This document shows positions 1 to 9,628 of a DNA stretch of 64,000 nt, one piece after another. The position numbers and the translations under genes are program-made. The number at the start of each line of letters is the position of its first letter. Positions within the stretch are counted from its first letter, which is position 1. The notes below the pieces were generated by a model that was given only the letters and a program-made list of their open reading frames with translations, made no database searches and had not been told where the DNA came from. The stretch comes from Diphasiastrum complanatum (taxonomy: Eukaryota > Streptophyta > Lycopodiopsida > Lycopodiales > Lycopodiaceae). The DNA is taken from positions 28,782,649-28,846,648 of the forward strand of contig CM055100.1 in assembly GCA_029204225.1 (NCBI GenBank). The letters are read 5' to 3'.

Positions 1-165
1 ATTCTTCACTTCAACAATCAGCTTCTCACTCTTGCAGAGTATCAGAGTGTCGTCCACATACACAGCCACAATGATGATCTTCCCATCTGTAATTCTTACA
101 TACACATTGGAATCAACCATTAGTGGCTTGAATTTCAAGGATTTTTCCAACTCCCACAAGAAAGG
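1..165 (-). pseudogene. Copia reverse transcriptase fragment
   Basis: Read on the minus strand, this stretch encodes part of a Ty1/copia reverse transcriptase, including the catalytic motif VAVYVDDTLILCK just left of position 100. A conserved-looking lead-in (FKPLMVDSNVYVR) precedes it. The reading frame runs off the left window edge, so the rest of the element may lie outside. Nothing downstream (to the right) looks like the preceding RT motifs in the same frame, so this is probably a truncated relic. Family assignment rests on the YVDD box and its spacing; the specific lineage cannot be told. Confidence 0.7.
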
Positions 166-180
166 CATTCCAAGAGTCAT

Positions 181-802
181 AGGTTATGGAAGGAGTCTCT
201 TGACATTCCATAAGCCTATGGAGGCTCTTGGAGATTCTTTAACTCCCCTAGGCTTCTCTCTTTCTCCTTGGATGAGCATGGAACTCCATAGTGCATTGGA
301 GGGGTCCATGGGCCATCTATATGAGGCTAGTAGGGCGACCATTGGGAGAGGGAGATCTCTCTTGTTTGCTTTGCTTATGCTCTAGTGTTGCTACTAGTGT
401 GTAGAGTGCTTTCTTGTGGTAGTATGCTTGAGGTTTGGATCTTGCTTATGGTATGGGACATAAGTAGGGTTTGGATCTTGAGAATGCTATGGAGTGTTGT
501 GGTATGCTTGTGATTTGTTTATGGTTAGCAAGGGGGTGCTAGATAGGTCTTGCTTGGAGCTTGGATCTAGCTATGGTTGGGTGGTGAATACTTGAGGCCA
601 GCTTGTTATCTATCTTTGTGTTTAAAGAGTAGGGACATAGGTGGAGGAGAGATCCTTGGAGACTTGCAGATCCTTACTTGCAGGTGGAAGCATCCTAGCT
701 TGGAGTTGGGGAGCATCTTGAAGCTTGCAGGTTGCTTGGAGGACACTTGGAGGCTCTACTTTGGATTTGGAGGTCCTCCTCACCTCTACTTGTAAAAAAT
801 AC
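181..802. other. Unassigned stretch
   Basis: No gene, RNA or recognisable mobile-element domain is visible. The sequence is TTG/CTTG-rich with loosely repeated phrases such as 'gtttggatcttgcttatgg'. The short ORFs here have no recognisable motif. Confidence 0.4.
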
Positions 803-1989
803 TATAGGGGAGTGTCGGTTGCGACTCGGGGTGAGCTCCAACCAAGTATCAGCCTCTTCCTAGAATGTTGTCTTGGCGCCTGCCTTGGCATGCCAGTGCC
901 CCGGAGAATAGGGTCGGTCACACACTTGAAATGTAACCTTCTCAGATTTATTAATAAACTGGGATTTTCCTCAAACTGACTCTGATTACCTTCTGGGTTT
1001 CAGTGTTCAGTAAAAGCGCTAGTTGTAAGGCCGCTTCAAATCTTTTTGATCTGGCACATAGCTGAGGGTCGTATCCTAGGACGCCTGCGGTATGCCATCG
1101 GGACCATTTGGTCCGTGGCACCCACGAGCGCTGGAAGCCAACTTGGCACCACAGCAGACTGGACAACGATAAACAGGTAACTTCCACCCAAGCAAGCCAT
1201 CCAACTCAACCGACAGGTTAGAGCCCGTTCCCCAAGAGCTTAACCCATTCACGTTCATGCAAGGAACACTCAGAATCACAAGCCGCGACATATATGAAGA
1301 CAACCAGTTCTTGGACCGAATGGTCCCGACAGCATACCGCTCGTGTCGCGGATCGAATGGTCCCGACGGCATACCACTGGCATCTCGGGATACAACGCTC
1401 AGCTATGTGCCAGATCAAAAAGTTTTAACCGGCCTTACAACTGGCACTTTTACCGAACACTGAAACCCAGAAGGTAATCAGAGTCAGTTTGAGAAAAATC
1501 CCACTTTATCAATAAATTTGAGAAGTTTACATTTCAAGTGTGTGACCGACCCTAGTCTCCGGGGCGCTGGCATGCCATGGCGGGCGCCATGACGACATTC
1601 CAACAAGGGAGGCTGAGACTTGGTTGGAGCTCATCCTGAGTCACCACCCGCACTCCTATAGTATTGGTGGGATTCACCACCTCCTCTCAAACCAGGTACT
1701 CTACCCAAGCTAATAAAGCACATTTTCTCTCTCTAGAATTTTTTGATCCCCAGGCTTCCTTCAATCATGCCTAGATCGTGTGAGGTGATTGCACATCGAT
1801 TTAATATCTCTGGACTTCGCTAGAACCGATCAAAGATTTTCAGCCATAGGAACTTGGAGCCGGTTGGATTCTAGTCACAGTGGCGCCGAGAGCGGCACCG
1901 GGAGTGGCAGTGGCGCTGCAGGCACCGGGGGCAATACTAGCGCCAGAGACGCTGGATGTAAAGCTTGTAAAGGTAGCTTTACAACATCC
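803..1989 (-). repeat. Left LTR of element LA (rearranged)
   Basis: From about 1,128 to 1,989 this matches the two LTRs of element LB (8,432-9,628 and 11,944-13,114) and ends in the same 'ctttacaaca' followed by a pyrimidine tract, the minus-strand polypurine tract. The outer part of the LTR is missing. In its place (803-1,130) is an inverted copy of 1,345-1,660. The copy therefore belongs to the same minus-oriented LTR family but suffered an inversion or fold-back duplication at its left end. Confidence 0.65.
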
Positions 1990-2401
1990 ACCCCACCTTT
2001 ATAAAATCTAATGTCCTCATTAGATGTCAGATTAAAGTAAAGGTGTCTCCCAATTAAAAATAACTATACATTTAAGCTACTTGGCACAATACTCAATTTA
2101 TTGGTAGCTTTTTATTAACATGGTAACTGGCACACCACAAGTTGGAGGCTCGGCTCTTTGTATTGAAATATTACATAACTTGAAAATATCACTTTGTTTG
2201 GAAAAAGCGTAGATTTTATATCGCTTACGTAAAACCCAAGAACCTTATTAACTGGTGACAGAGGTCTTTCTGTGAAATGTTCGCCCCTGTTGCTTCTGAC
2301 TTTTGACTTTGGAACTTCTTTGAGCTCCTGATTTGCACTTGATGCACTTTGTGTTGAGCTCCCTGAGCTCCAGATTTGATCAGTTCCACACAGGTATTAG
2401 G
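1990..2401 (-). mobile_element. Internal region of element LA, left part
   Basis: This is non-coding sequence matching 9,629-10,045 of element LB. It begins with the polypurine tract on the minus strand (the plus strand reads tccaccccaccttt) and is cut at 2,401 by the insertion of E1. The same internal region resumes at 8,153-8,431 and again at about 13,120-13,265, on the far side of two insertions. Confidence 0.65.
2397..2401. repeat. Target-site duplication of E1 (left)
   Basis: TTAGG lies immediately before the TG of the 5' LTR and is repeated at 8,148-8,152 immediately after the CA of the 3' LTR. The undisturbed paralogous site is visible at about 10,037-10,060 in element LB. Confidence 0.9.
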
Positions 2402-3051
2402 TGTGAAAGATTCAACTAGTTTCATCACATTTTGCAATATTTCCATATTTGGCATATTGAGGCCAAAACTTGTTTTAGACTTAGAGGTTGACTTTTCAAA
2501 GTTCATTAGTCTAAATTTCATTTGAATAAACACTTTTTGAAAGTGTGGGAAAGATAGAATGCGAGTTTGAGTAGATTCAATTTGAATAAGTTGGGTACAT
2601 TGAATCTAGACCGAAAATTGGTAGGGTTAGCATTTTGGTGGGAAAGCCAAGTGGCCAAATAGGGTTTGGACCTGTTATAAAAGGATGTAACTCGTGGAGA
2701 GAGTCATCTTCTCTCTTCTCTATCTCATTTCATGCTTATACATGGTTCTCTTGGGTTCTACTATCCATTGGTGCACTATCTTGGTGATTGCTTGCAATTC
2801 TATGTGTAAAATGATCTATATTTGTTATTTTTGGATCCACACGTGTCAAATACAGTAGCTTGTTGGTTTTGTACGGACAACAACAGTACATAATCATTTC
2901 ATTCAAGTTTGATCAAGTTCTATTGGTGTTTGCATCTCAAATTGTGTGTAGATGTTGATTTTTCTACATTGCTAAAATTGGTAGTGTATTTCTCTTTCTA
3001 ACCAAAGATCATTCAAGTAGATTGGATCTTAAGGATCTGAAATCTTTCACA
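2402..3051 (+). repeat. E1 5' LTR
   Basis: The LTR is 650 bp and TG...CA bounded. It has a TATA-like box (ttataaaagg, 2,675-2,684) followed by a CT-rich leader (catcttctctcttctc). It is directly followed by the primer-binding site. The 3' copy is at 7,498-8,147. Confidence 0.93.
2676..2683 (+). promoter_or_regulatory. TATA box of E1 LTR promoter
   Basis: TATAAAAG lies about 275 bp into the LTR and is followed within 40 bp by a pyrimidine-rich stretch. The same arrangement occurs at 7,772-7,779 in the 3' LTR and, as ttatatatag, in the related LTR at about 50,918. Its role as the transcription start signal is inferred from position. Confidence 0.55.
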
Positions 3052-3063
3052 TGGTATCAGAGC
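3052..3063 (+). other. E1 primer-binding site (tRNA-iMet)
   Basis: TGGTATCAGAGC lies directly after the LTR. It is the standard complement to the 3' end of plant initiator methionine tRNA used by copia elements. Confidence 0.9.
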
Positions 3064-3651
3064 TTGTGTTTCAGGTTATGAAGGAGGAAATCAGATCTAT
3101 CAATGATTTGGTGAAGATATCAACTCTAGAGCATGCTAGAGAGGATTCTACATGAAAATCGAATTTTTTGCTTTTGTAGATTGGATCTTTTGTAGATCAA
3201 TACACTAAATAGGTCAATATACTTGTTCAATTTCATTTTTTGAATTCACATGCTGGATTTGGCCGATTTCTAGATCATTGGTTCAGCCTAAGTGGTGGCT
3301 TATAGATTGCATATCAAATTTTCAGCATTTGCATGTAGATTTGGAATAGTCAAATTTTTGTGAGTTTGTCAAAACCCTAATTTTGATTGGATCTCTAGAT
3401 AGTGAGGTTGCTGGACTTCATTTGAGTGTGTTTCAATCTTAGGAAGTGACAAAAGTCATTAGATTGAGGATAGATCATAGGTTGATCAAGATTCCATGAC
3501 TCTATGTGTTGATTTGCTTGGATAAGTGCTAGAGGAGAATTTGTGAGATAGTTTCAAATCTTGGTGATTTCTTTTGAAAGCATTTGTTGTTGTTCAAAGG
3601 AGTGGTTTGTGCATTGAAATAGGTTGAAAGAGAAGATCAGGTCATTGCTAC

Positions 3652-5625
3652 ATGGCAACCTCAATTGGAGTTATGTTGGAAGCCAATGATAGGCTTACCT
3701 CAAGTAACTATTCATTATGGAAAGTGAGGATGGAGTCACTTCTTGAGATGAATGATGTTTTGGATATTGTTGTAGGTTTGGAGGAGAGACCAGCAACACA
3801 ACAAGATCAATTGAGGTATGACAAGAGGGCCAAGAAGGCTCTACACATGATAAAGATGAATGTTACCAATGAACTTCTCAAGGAAGTTGGTAAGTGCACA
3901 TCATCTTTGGAAGCTTGGAATTCATTGAAGAAGCTTTATGAATCCAAGTCTACTTCTAGAGTGTTGACTCTAAGAAGGCAAATCTTTTCTTGTTTGCAAA
4001 AGAATGAAGAAAGTCCAAGTACTTTTGTTTTGAGAATGAAAGCATTGAATGATGAGTTAGCTTGCATAGATGAAAGCATTAAGGAAGGAGAGCTTATTCA
4101 AGTGATTCTTAATGGCTTGTTGGATGCTCATGCTAACATTGTTCAAAGTATTTCTATTCAAAAGACTTTGCCAAGTTTGATGGATCTTCAAGAGATCTTG
4201 ATCAATGAGGAATATAGGCTTCAAGCAAGAGGTGGATCTACATCGACACTTCAAAAAGATGCTATGTTCACAAAGGGCAAATTCAAGGGCAAAACCAAAA
4301 GCAAGTGGTCTAAAGGGAAAGATCAAGTGGATGCTTCTTCAAGTGGCAAAAAGAAGGATAGATCAAAGCTCAAATGCTTCTATTGTGGCATCAAAGGACA
4401 CTTTGCAACTGAGTGCTACAAGAAGAAAAGAGATAAAGGAGACAAGCAAGGTAATCTTACTCTTGATGAGGATGGTTTGGATGTGCAAGATGCAAATGAT
4501 GATGCTTTTGTGATGTCTTCATGTATGCTTGCTAATGATGGAGATCTAGATCCTTGGTGGATTGATAGTGGAGCAAGTTCACACATGACCTTTCACAAAG
4601 AGTATTTCACTTCTTTGTTGGCATAAGGAGATGACAAGAGGGTGATCTACACGGCCAATGATGGTGAGTGTGCAATCAAAGGGATTGGCACAATTCCTAT
4701 TTCTCTCTCTACAAATAGGAATGTTTATTTGGAGGATGTCTTGTTTATTCCATCTATTACCAAGAATTTGCTTAGTGTGAGTCAAATGCTAAGTAAGGGC
4801 CTCAAGGTGGAGTTTGATGGAGATTCTTGTTTGATCAAAAGGAAGGATGTCTTGATTGGAAAAGGTAAAAGGCAAGGGAAGTTGTTCAAATTTGATGCTT
4901 GTGTTATTGCTAACCAAGTTGGATGTGTTGCAAGGGAGCAAATTTCTATTCAAGAGGTTTGGCACAAAAGGATGGGACACCTCAACTTCAAGTCATTGGA
5001 GGTAATGGCAAGGAAGAAGGTTGTGATTGGTCTTCCAAGTTCCTTAAGTAATGACAAGCATGTTTGTGAGTCTTGTGCTTTGTCTAAGTCACATAGACTA
5101 CCTTATACTAGATCTATTTCTAGATCTACAAAGCCTTTTCAACTTGTACATTCGGATATTCATGGATTTACTACAATTAGCAATAGTGGAGCTAAAATGT
5201 ATGTAAGATTCATTGATTATTTTAGTAGATTTTGTTGGATCTATCTACTAAAGAGCAAGGATGAAGTGTATGATGTCTTTGTCAGGTTCAAGAATGCAAG
5301 GGAGAACCAATTCTCCACAAAGATCTAGTGCTTGAGAGGTGACAATGGTGGTGAGTACATATCTAACAAGTTCAAGGCCTTTTGTGATGAGCATGGGATC
5401 AAGAGGGAGTATACAACATCAAGGACCCCACAACAAAATGGAGTGGCTGAAAGGAAGAATAGAACTTTATGTGAAAGTGCTAAAGCTATGAGGTTAAGTG
5501 CTAATCTTGACAAACCATTTTGGGATCAAGCTTTGTTGTGTGCCAATTTCTTGTGCAATAGGTGGCCGAGTGCTATTTTGGATGGAAGGACACCTTTTGA
5601 AGGATCCTACTTTGGATGGTCATGA
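3652..5625 (+). pseudogene. E1 gag-protease-integrase
   Basis: A copia polyprotein starts at MATSIGVMLEANDRL. Residues 1-190 are a UBN2-type gag. A zinc knuckle CFYCGIKGHFATEC is at residues 242-255, and the aspartic protease motif WWIDSGASSHM has its catalytic Asp at residue 305. A TAA (4,624-4,626) interrupts it just after the protease. The frame then continues through the HHCC region (WHKRMGHLNF, CESCALSK) and the integrase core: Asp in HSDIHG, Asp in GDNGGEY after a second stop (TAG 5,326-5,328), and Glu in QNGVAERKNRT. After TPFEG the frame breaks, and roughly the last 100 residues of integrase are deleted. The start was chosen because it aligns with the gag starts of E2 and E6. All the catalytic residues survive, so the decay looks recent or tolerated. 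Confidence 0.9.
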
Positions 5626-5847
5626 TGATGGACCTTCATCAAGTCAAAAGCCAAGGAGAACATCAAGAGAAAGACAAGTACCTTCAAGGCTCACATATGA
5701 TCAAAAGGGTAAGCAAGTAGTTTCTGAAAATTATGTTGCTTTCCTAACCTCTTTGGATGAGCCTACAAGTGTAGATCAGGCAAGAAAGAAGAGGAGTGGA
5801 TCGAACCAATGGACCTTGAGTATCAATCTCTTATGAAGAATGGAACA
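5626..5847 (+). pseudogene. E1 linker and first residues of RT
   Basis: After the integrase deletion, frame 2 carries the usual low-complexity linker (SSQKPRRTSRERQVPSRL, then KGKQVV). This corresponds to the region between integrase and RT in E2 (18,840-18,930) and E6 (55,080-55,150). The frame then shifts to the beginning of RT (EPMDLEYQSLMKNGT). The canonical next residue is Trp, but the homology stops exactly there and foreign sequence begins. Confidence 0.75.
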
Positions 5848-6911
5848 TCTTTTGGAGGATCTTCTTGTGTACATGGAGCTATGCAAGTGGATGGATTTTA
5901 TCTTGCTGTAAAATCAAGTAATGGATATGGAAAACAAAGTTTGTTCAATGACTTTGATGATCAAGTTGAAGATCAAGAAGTTGATCTCGAAGCGCTTCAA
6001 CTAGTCAAAAGGGAAGGTGGCAATTTGGAGCTAGTCAAGAGCATCAAAGGAGAGGTAAATGGAAAAGGTGTTATGGATCTATTTTTACAGCATATTGAAG
6101 ACTCAAGTAAGGTCAAAGGAGCAGCAAGGAAGGGTTGTTCAAGTTTACTTTACTTGTTCTATCTCATGTTTGAGCAATTTCATGTGGATGTGTGCAAATT
6201 GTCAAGATATGGTAAAACTAGCTACATTGGTGAGCATTGTTTTGATGTTGGATTTGTACTAGCATTCTTGGCTGATTTTGCTGATGGAAATGAAGATATT
6301 GGAGGTTCATTATGTCACTCATCCATGGCTAAGTTCTCAGGTGTTGAGCTACTTGGTGCCAATACTTGGAGATTGTCAATTTTTGGTGAATTCATGGTCA
6401 TTTTCTTGTGTCAAGTAGATCTTGAAGATGGACTAGTGCAAACTACTTGGTTTATGGAGTCATGTGGTGCTGGATTTGCATCATTAATGTACTCACCTAC
6501 TCATGGATTTCCAAGGTTTGATGGTTTCTTGTGGCAAGATGAAGATGGAGGCTCATTCATGGAGTATCATGGTGGATACAAGGCAACAAAGGACAAAGGA
6601 GGAGGAGACATGCAAGCAAAAGTTGATCACTCACATTTATTGTTTGTTTGCTGTATTTTTCTAGAGAGTTCAGAGTTGGAAGCATGGTGGAATCATTTCA
6701 TTTACATTCTATTTGATTCTTCATGTTCTAGTCACATTTTTACATGTAAAATTGATGTAAGAAACAGTGAAGCATCCCAAGTGGACACTATTCTCTATAT
6801 CAATTATGGTTGTTTCTATTTTGTGCATTACATGATCATTGAAAGAAGGTCTATTCTTAGGAAGAAGATCATTCTTATGATGGATCAAAGTTCTATTGGC
6901 AAAAACTATGC
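5848..6911 (+). mobile_element. Foreign segment replacing E1 reverse transcriptase
   Basis: About 1.06 kb with no RT motif lies where the RT domain should be. It stays open in one frame (5,809-6,930, 373 codons) and includes SSCVHGAMQV, GGNLELVKSIKGE and FEQFHVDVCKLSRYGK. The same sequence, about 0.7 kb long, occurs at 50,045-50,735 directly upstream of a related LTR. Relative to that copy E1 carries an extra stretch of about 390 bp (6,231-6,622). At 6,912 the sequence returns to copia RNase H. I do not recognise a protein family. It may be the body of a non-autonomous element of this family, or a captured host sequence. Confidence 0.8.
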
Positions 6912-7502
6912 TAGGAGTATTGGAAGCTAGGAAGGCGAGTTTTGAGGTACATCATTGGAACTCGAGATTTTGGCATATTGTATGAGGGATCATCACCTAA
7001 TCTTTTTGGATTTTCAAATTCGGACTATGCTGGAGATGTAATGGATAGGAAATCCATAAGTTCTTATTGTATTTTCATAGGTGATGGAGCTATATCATGG
7101 ATGTCAAAGAAACAAGCCACTATCTCATTGTCATCTAGTGAGGCCGAGTACAAAGCTCTTACACATTGCACAAAGGAGATGGTATGGATCAAAAAGATGA
7201 TCAAGGATCTTCACTTGCTGAATTTTTCAGAGAGCCTAATCATCTTTTGTGACAATCAATCAGCCCAAAGAATGGCATCCAATCCTATCTTTCATGCTAG
7301 GAGCAAGCATATTGAGATACAATATCATTTTGTGAGGGAGCAAGTCATTGCAAAGGAGGTGGAGCTTCAACATGTGTCTTCAAGGGAATGTGTAGCTGAT
7401 ATCTTCACCAAAGCATTGGGAAAAGACTTGTTCATGAAGCATAGGACTTCACTTGGAGTATTATCAAAGTCTATGCTAAAACTAGTTGAAGAGGGAGTGT
7501 GA
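6912..7502 (+). pseudogene. E1 RNase H
   Basis: This is the C-terminal copia RNase H. It starts at RRVLRYIIGTRDFGILYEG and carries the acidic motif SDYAGDVMDRKS, then SSSEAEYKAL, then FCDNQSAQ, and the terminal HARSKHIEIQYHFVREQV and ADIFTKAL. The domain itself is open to a TGA at 7,500-7,502, which lies in the first bases of the LTR. It follows the foreign segment with no RT between, so it is orphaned from its polymerase. Confidence 0.88.
7485..7497 (+). other. E1 polypurine tract
   Basis: The purine run gaagagggag abuts the TG of the 3' LTR. It is the expected plus-strand primer site. The same tract precedes the related LTR at 50,749. Confidence 0.8.
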
Positions 7503-8147
7503 AAGATTCAACTAGTTTCATCACATTTTGCAATATTTCCATATTTGGCATATTGAGGCCAAAACTTGTTTTAGACTTAGAGGTTGACTTTTCAAAGTTC
7601 ATTAGTCTAAATTTCATTTGAATAAACACTTTTTGAAAGTGTGGGAAAGATAGAATGCGAGTTTGAGTAGATTCAATTTGAATAAGTTGGGTACATTGAA
7701 TCTAGACCGAAAATTGGTAGGGTTAGCATTTTGGTGGGAAAGCCAAGTGGCCAAATAGGGTTTGGACCTGTTATAAAAGGATGTAACTCGTGGAGAGAGT
7801 CATCTTCTCTCTTCTCTATCTCATTTCATGCTTATACATGGTTCTCTTGGGTTCTACTATCCATTGGTGCACTATCTTGGTGATTGCTTGCAATTCTATG
7901 TGTAAAATGATCTATATTTGTTATTTTTGGATCCACACGTATCAAATACAGTAGCTTGTTGGTTTTGTACGGACAACAACAGTACATAATCATTTCATTC
8001 AAGTTTGATCAAGTTCTATTGGTGTTTGCATCTCAAATTGTGTGTAGATGTTGATTTTTCTACATTGCTAAAATTGGTAGTGTATTTCTCTTTCTAACCA
8101 AAGATCATTCAAGTAGATTGGATCTTAAGGATCTGAAATCTTTCACA
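7498..8147 (+). repeat. E1 3' LTR
   Basis: The LTR is 650 bp, the same length as the 5' LTR. The only difference seen is one g/a substitution. It ends CTTTCACA and is followed by TTAGG. Confidence 0.93.
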
Positions 8148-8152
8148 TTAGG
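8148..8152. repeat. Target-site duplication of E1 (right)
   Basis: TTAGG, matching 2,397-2,401. Confidence 0.9.
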
Positions 8153-8431
8153 GATCCCCGAGACAAAGGATTTATAATTTATTGCCCACTTTATGGTCCA
8201 CTCCATGCCTTGATGCTTTTGCACCTTGATTTCTCTCCTTGTCCCAGTCTGATCTTGATACTTTTCCTTTTTGGCACTTTAAGGTAGGCAACGATTGAGT
8301 ACTCCACAACGCACCTCTCACTTAGCTTGAAGTAGCTATCTTTGAATCAACCCAAATGTAACCATTGACCTCGTGGAGAGCCAAGGGGTCGCACCAGTTT
8401 GATCCACATACGAACTATCTCTTCACGTTTG
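8153..8431 (-). mobile_element. Internal region of element LA, middle part
   Basis: This matches 10,046-10,325 of element LB and is the direct continuation of 1,990-2,401 once E1 is removed. It is cut at 8,431 by the insertion of LB. Confidence 0.7.
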
Positions 8432-9628
8432 TGTAGCGCAGGCATCCCAAAGGGAGCCGGGAACCACGACTTAGCTTCCCAGCCTTCAACTCTTGCCATC
8501 CAAACCCACTTGACATATAAGCAGCCAACTCGCCAACAACGATCAGACTTAACCAACTTGTAGTTCCAAAAACCAACTTGGCGCCATGCCAGATCGGGGG
8601 TCCCGATGTGGGTGACTTTCCTCCAAGAAAGCCGCCCGACATACATCAAACTTAACCAACTCGAAGCTTCATTACAAACGAGTAACATCCATTCCAAGCA
8701 AGCAGTCTGACTTACATCAGACTTAACCAACTGAAAGCTTCGTCACGAGCACTGGAAGCCAACCTTGCACCACGCCAGACTGGACAGCCATAAACAGGTA
8801 ACTTCCACCCAAGCAAGCCATCCAACTCAGCCGACAGGTTAAAGCCCGTTCCCCAAGAGCTTAACCCATTCACGTTCATGCAAGGAACACTCAGAACCAC
8901 AAGCCGCGACAGATGTGGAGACAACCAGTTTCTGGACCAAATGGTCCCGTCAGCATACCGCTGGCGCCACGGACTGAATGGTCCCGACGGCATACCGCTC
9001 GCGTCCAGGGATTTGACCCTCAGCTATGTGCCAACTTAAAAATTTTGAAGCGGCCTTACAACTGGCGCTTTTACCGAACAGTGAAACCCAGAAGGTAATC
9101 AGAGTCAGTTTGAGAAAAATCCCACTTTATTGATAAATCTGAGAAGGTCACATTTCAAGAGTGTGACCGACCCTAGTCTCCGGGGCGCTGGCATGCCAAG
9201 GCGAGTGCCAGGCAACATTCCAGCAAGGGAGGCTGAGACTTGGTTGGAGCTCGCCCTGAGTTGCAACTCGCACTCCCCTATAGTATTGGTGGGATTCGGC
9301 AGCCCCCTCATAGCAAGCACTCTACCCAGGCTGGTAAAGCACATTTTTCTCTCTCTAGAAAGTCATTTATCTCTCTAGATTTTATTGATCCCCAGGCTTC
9401 CCTTAATCATGCCTAGATCGTGTGAGGTGATTGCACATCGATCTGAGCTCTCTGGACTTCGCTAGAACCGATCAAAGATTTTCAGCCATAGGAACTTCGC
9501 GCCGGCTGGATTCTGGTCACAGTGGTGCCGAGAGTGGCACTGGGAGCAGCAGGGGTGCTGCTGGCGCCGGGGACAGGGCTGGCGCCAGAGGCGCCGAAAG
9601 TAAATCTTATGAAGATAGCTTTACAACA
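8432..9628 (-). repeat. LB left LTR (3' LTR on minus strand)
   Basis: This LTR is about 1.2 kb long. It contains a GGCGCC-rich stretch (about 9,500-9,600) that is partly deleted in the right LTR, and a tandem pair of a ~33-bp phrase around 'atggtcccgac' (about 8,935-9,000). Confidence 0.8.

Larger units (their letters stand above)
2402..8147 (+). mobile_element. E1: recent Ty1/copia element, RT replaced
   Basis: This is a complete LTR retrotransposon by structure: 650-bp LTRs beginning TGTGAAAG and ending CTTTCACA, a 5-bp target duplication, an initiator-Met primer-binding site and a polypurine tract. The two LTRs differ at only one base that I could find (g/a in ccacacg[t]-[g/a]tcaaat), which implies a very recent insertion. 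The coding region runs gag, protease, integrase and RNase H in the order expected for copia. It contains two stop codons, an internal deletion at the end of integrase, and about 1.06 kb of unrelated sequence where reverse transcriptase should be. It cannot have moved by itself. Its LTR is clearly related to the LTR at 50,749-51,366. Confidence 0.93.

Noticed and set aside
3052-3063. tRNA gene at the iMet-like sequence
   Set aside because: Only the 12-base complement is present; it is a primer-binding site.
5809-6930. 373-codon ORF in E1 as a host gene or a new accessory protein
   Set aside because: It starts inside the RT remnant and ends at the RNase H junction. The N1 copy has a stop in the middle. 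Kept as a foreign segment, not called a gene.
8347-9098. ORFs within the LB and LA LTRs (also 11,680-12,623)
   Set aside because: Homologous LTR copies carry them in different frames with stops; LTRs are non-coding.
9460-9600. GGCGCC-rich stretch in LA/LB LTRs as a gypsy primer site
   Set aside because: It lies inside the LTR defined by GTTTG duplications, and the minus-strand iMet site at 11,930 fits better.
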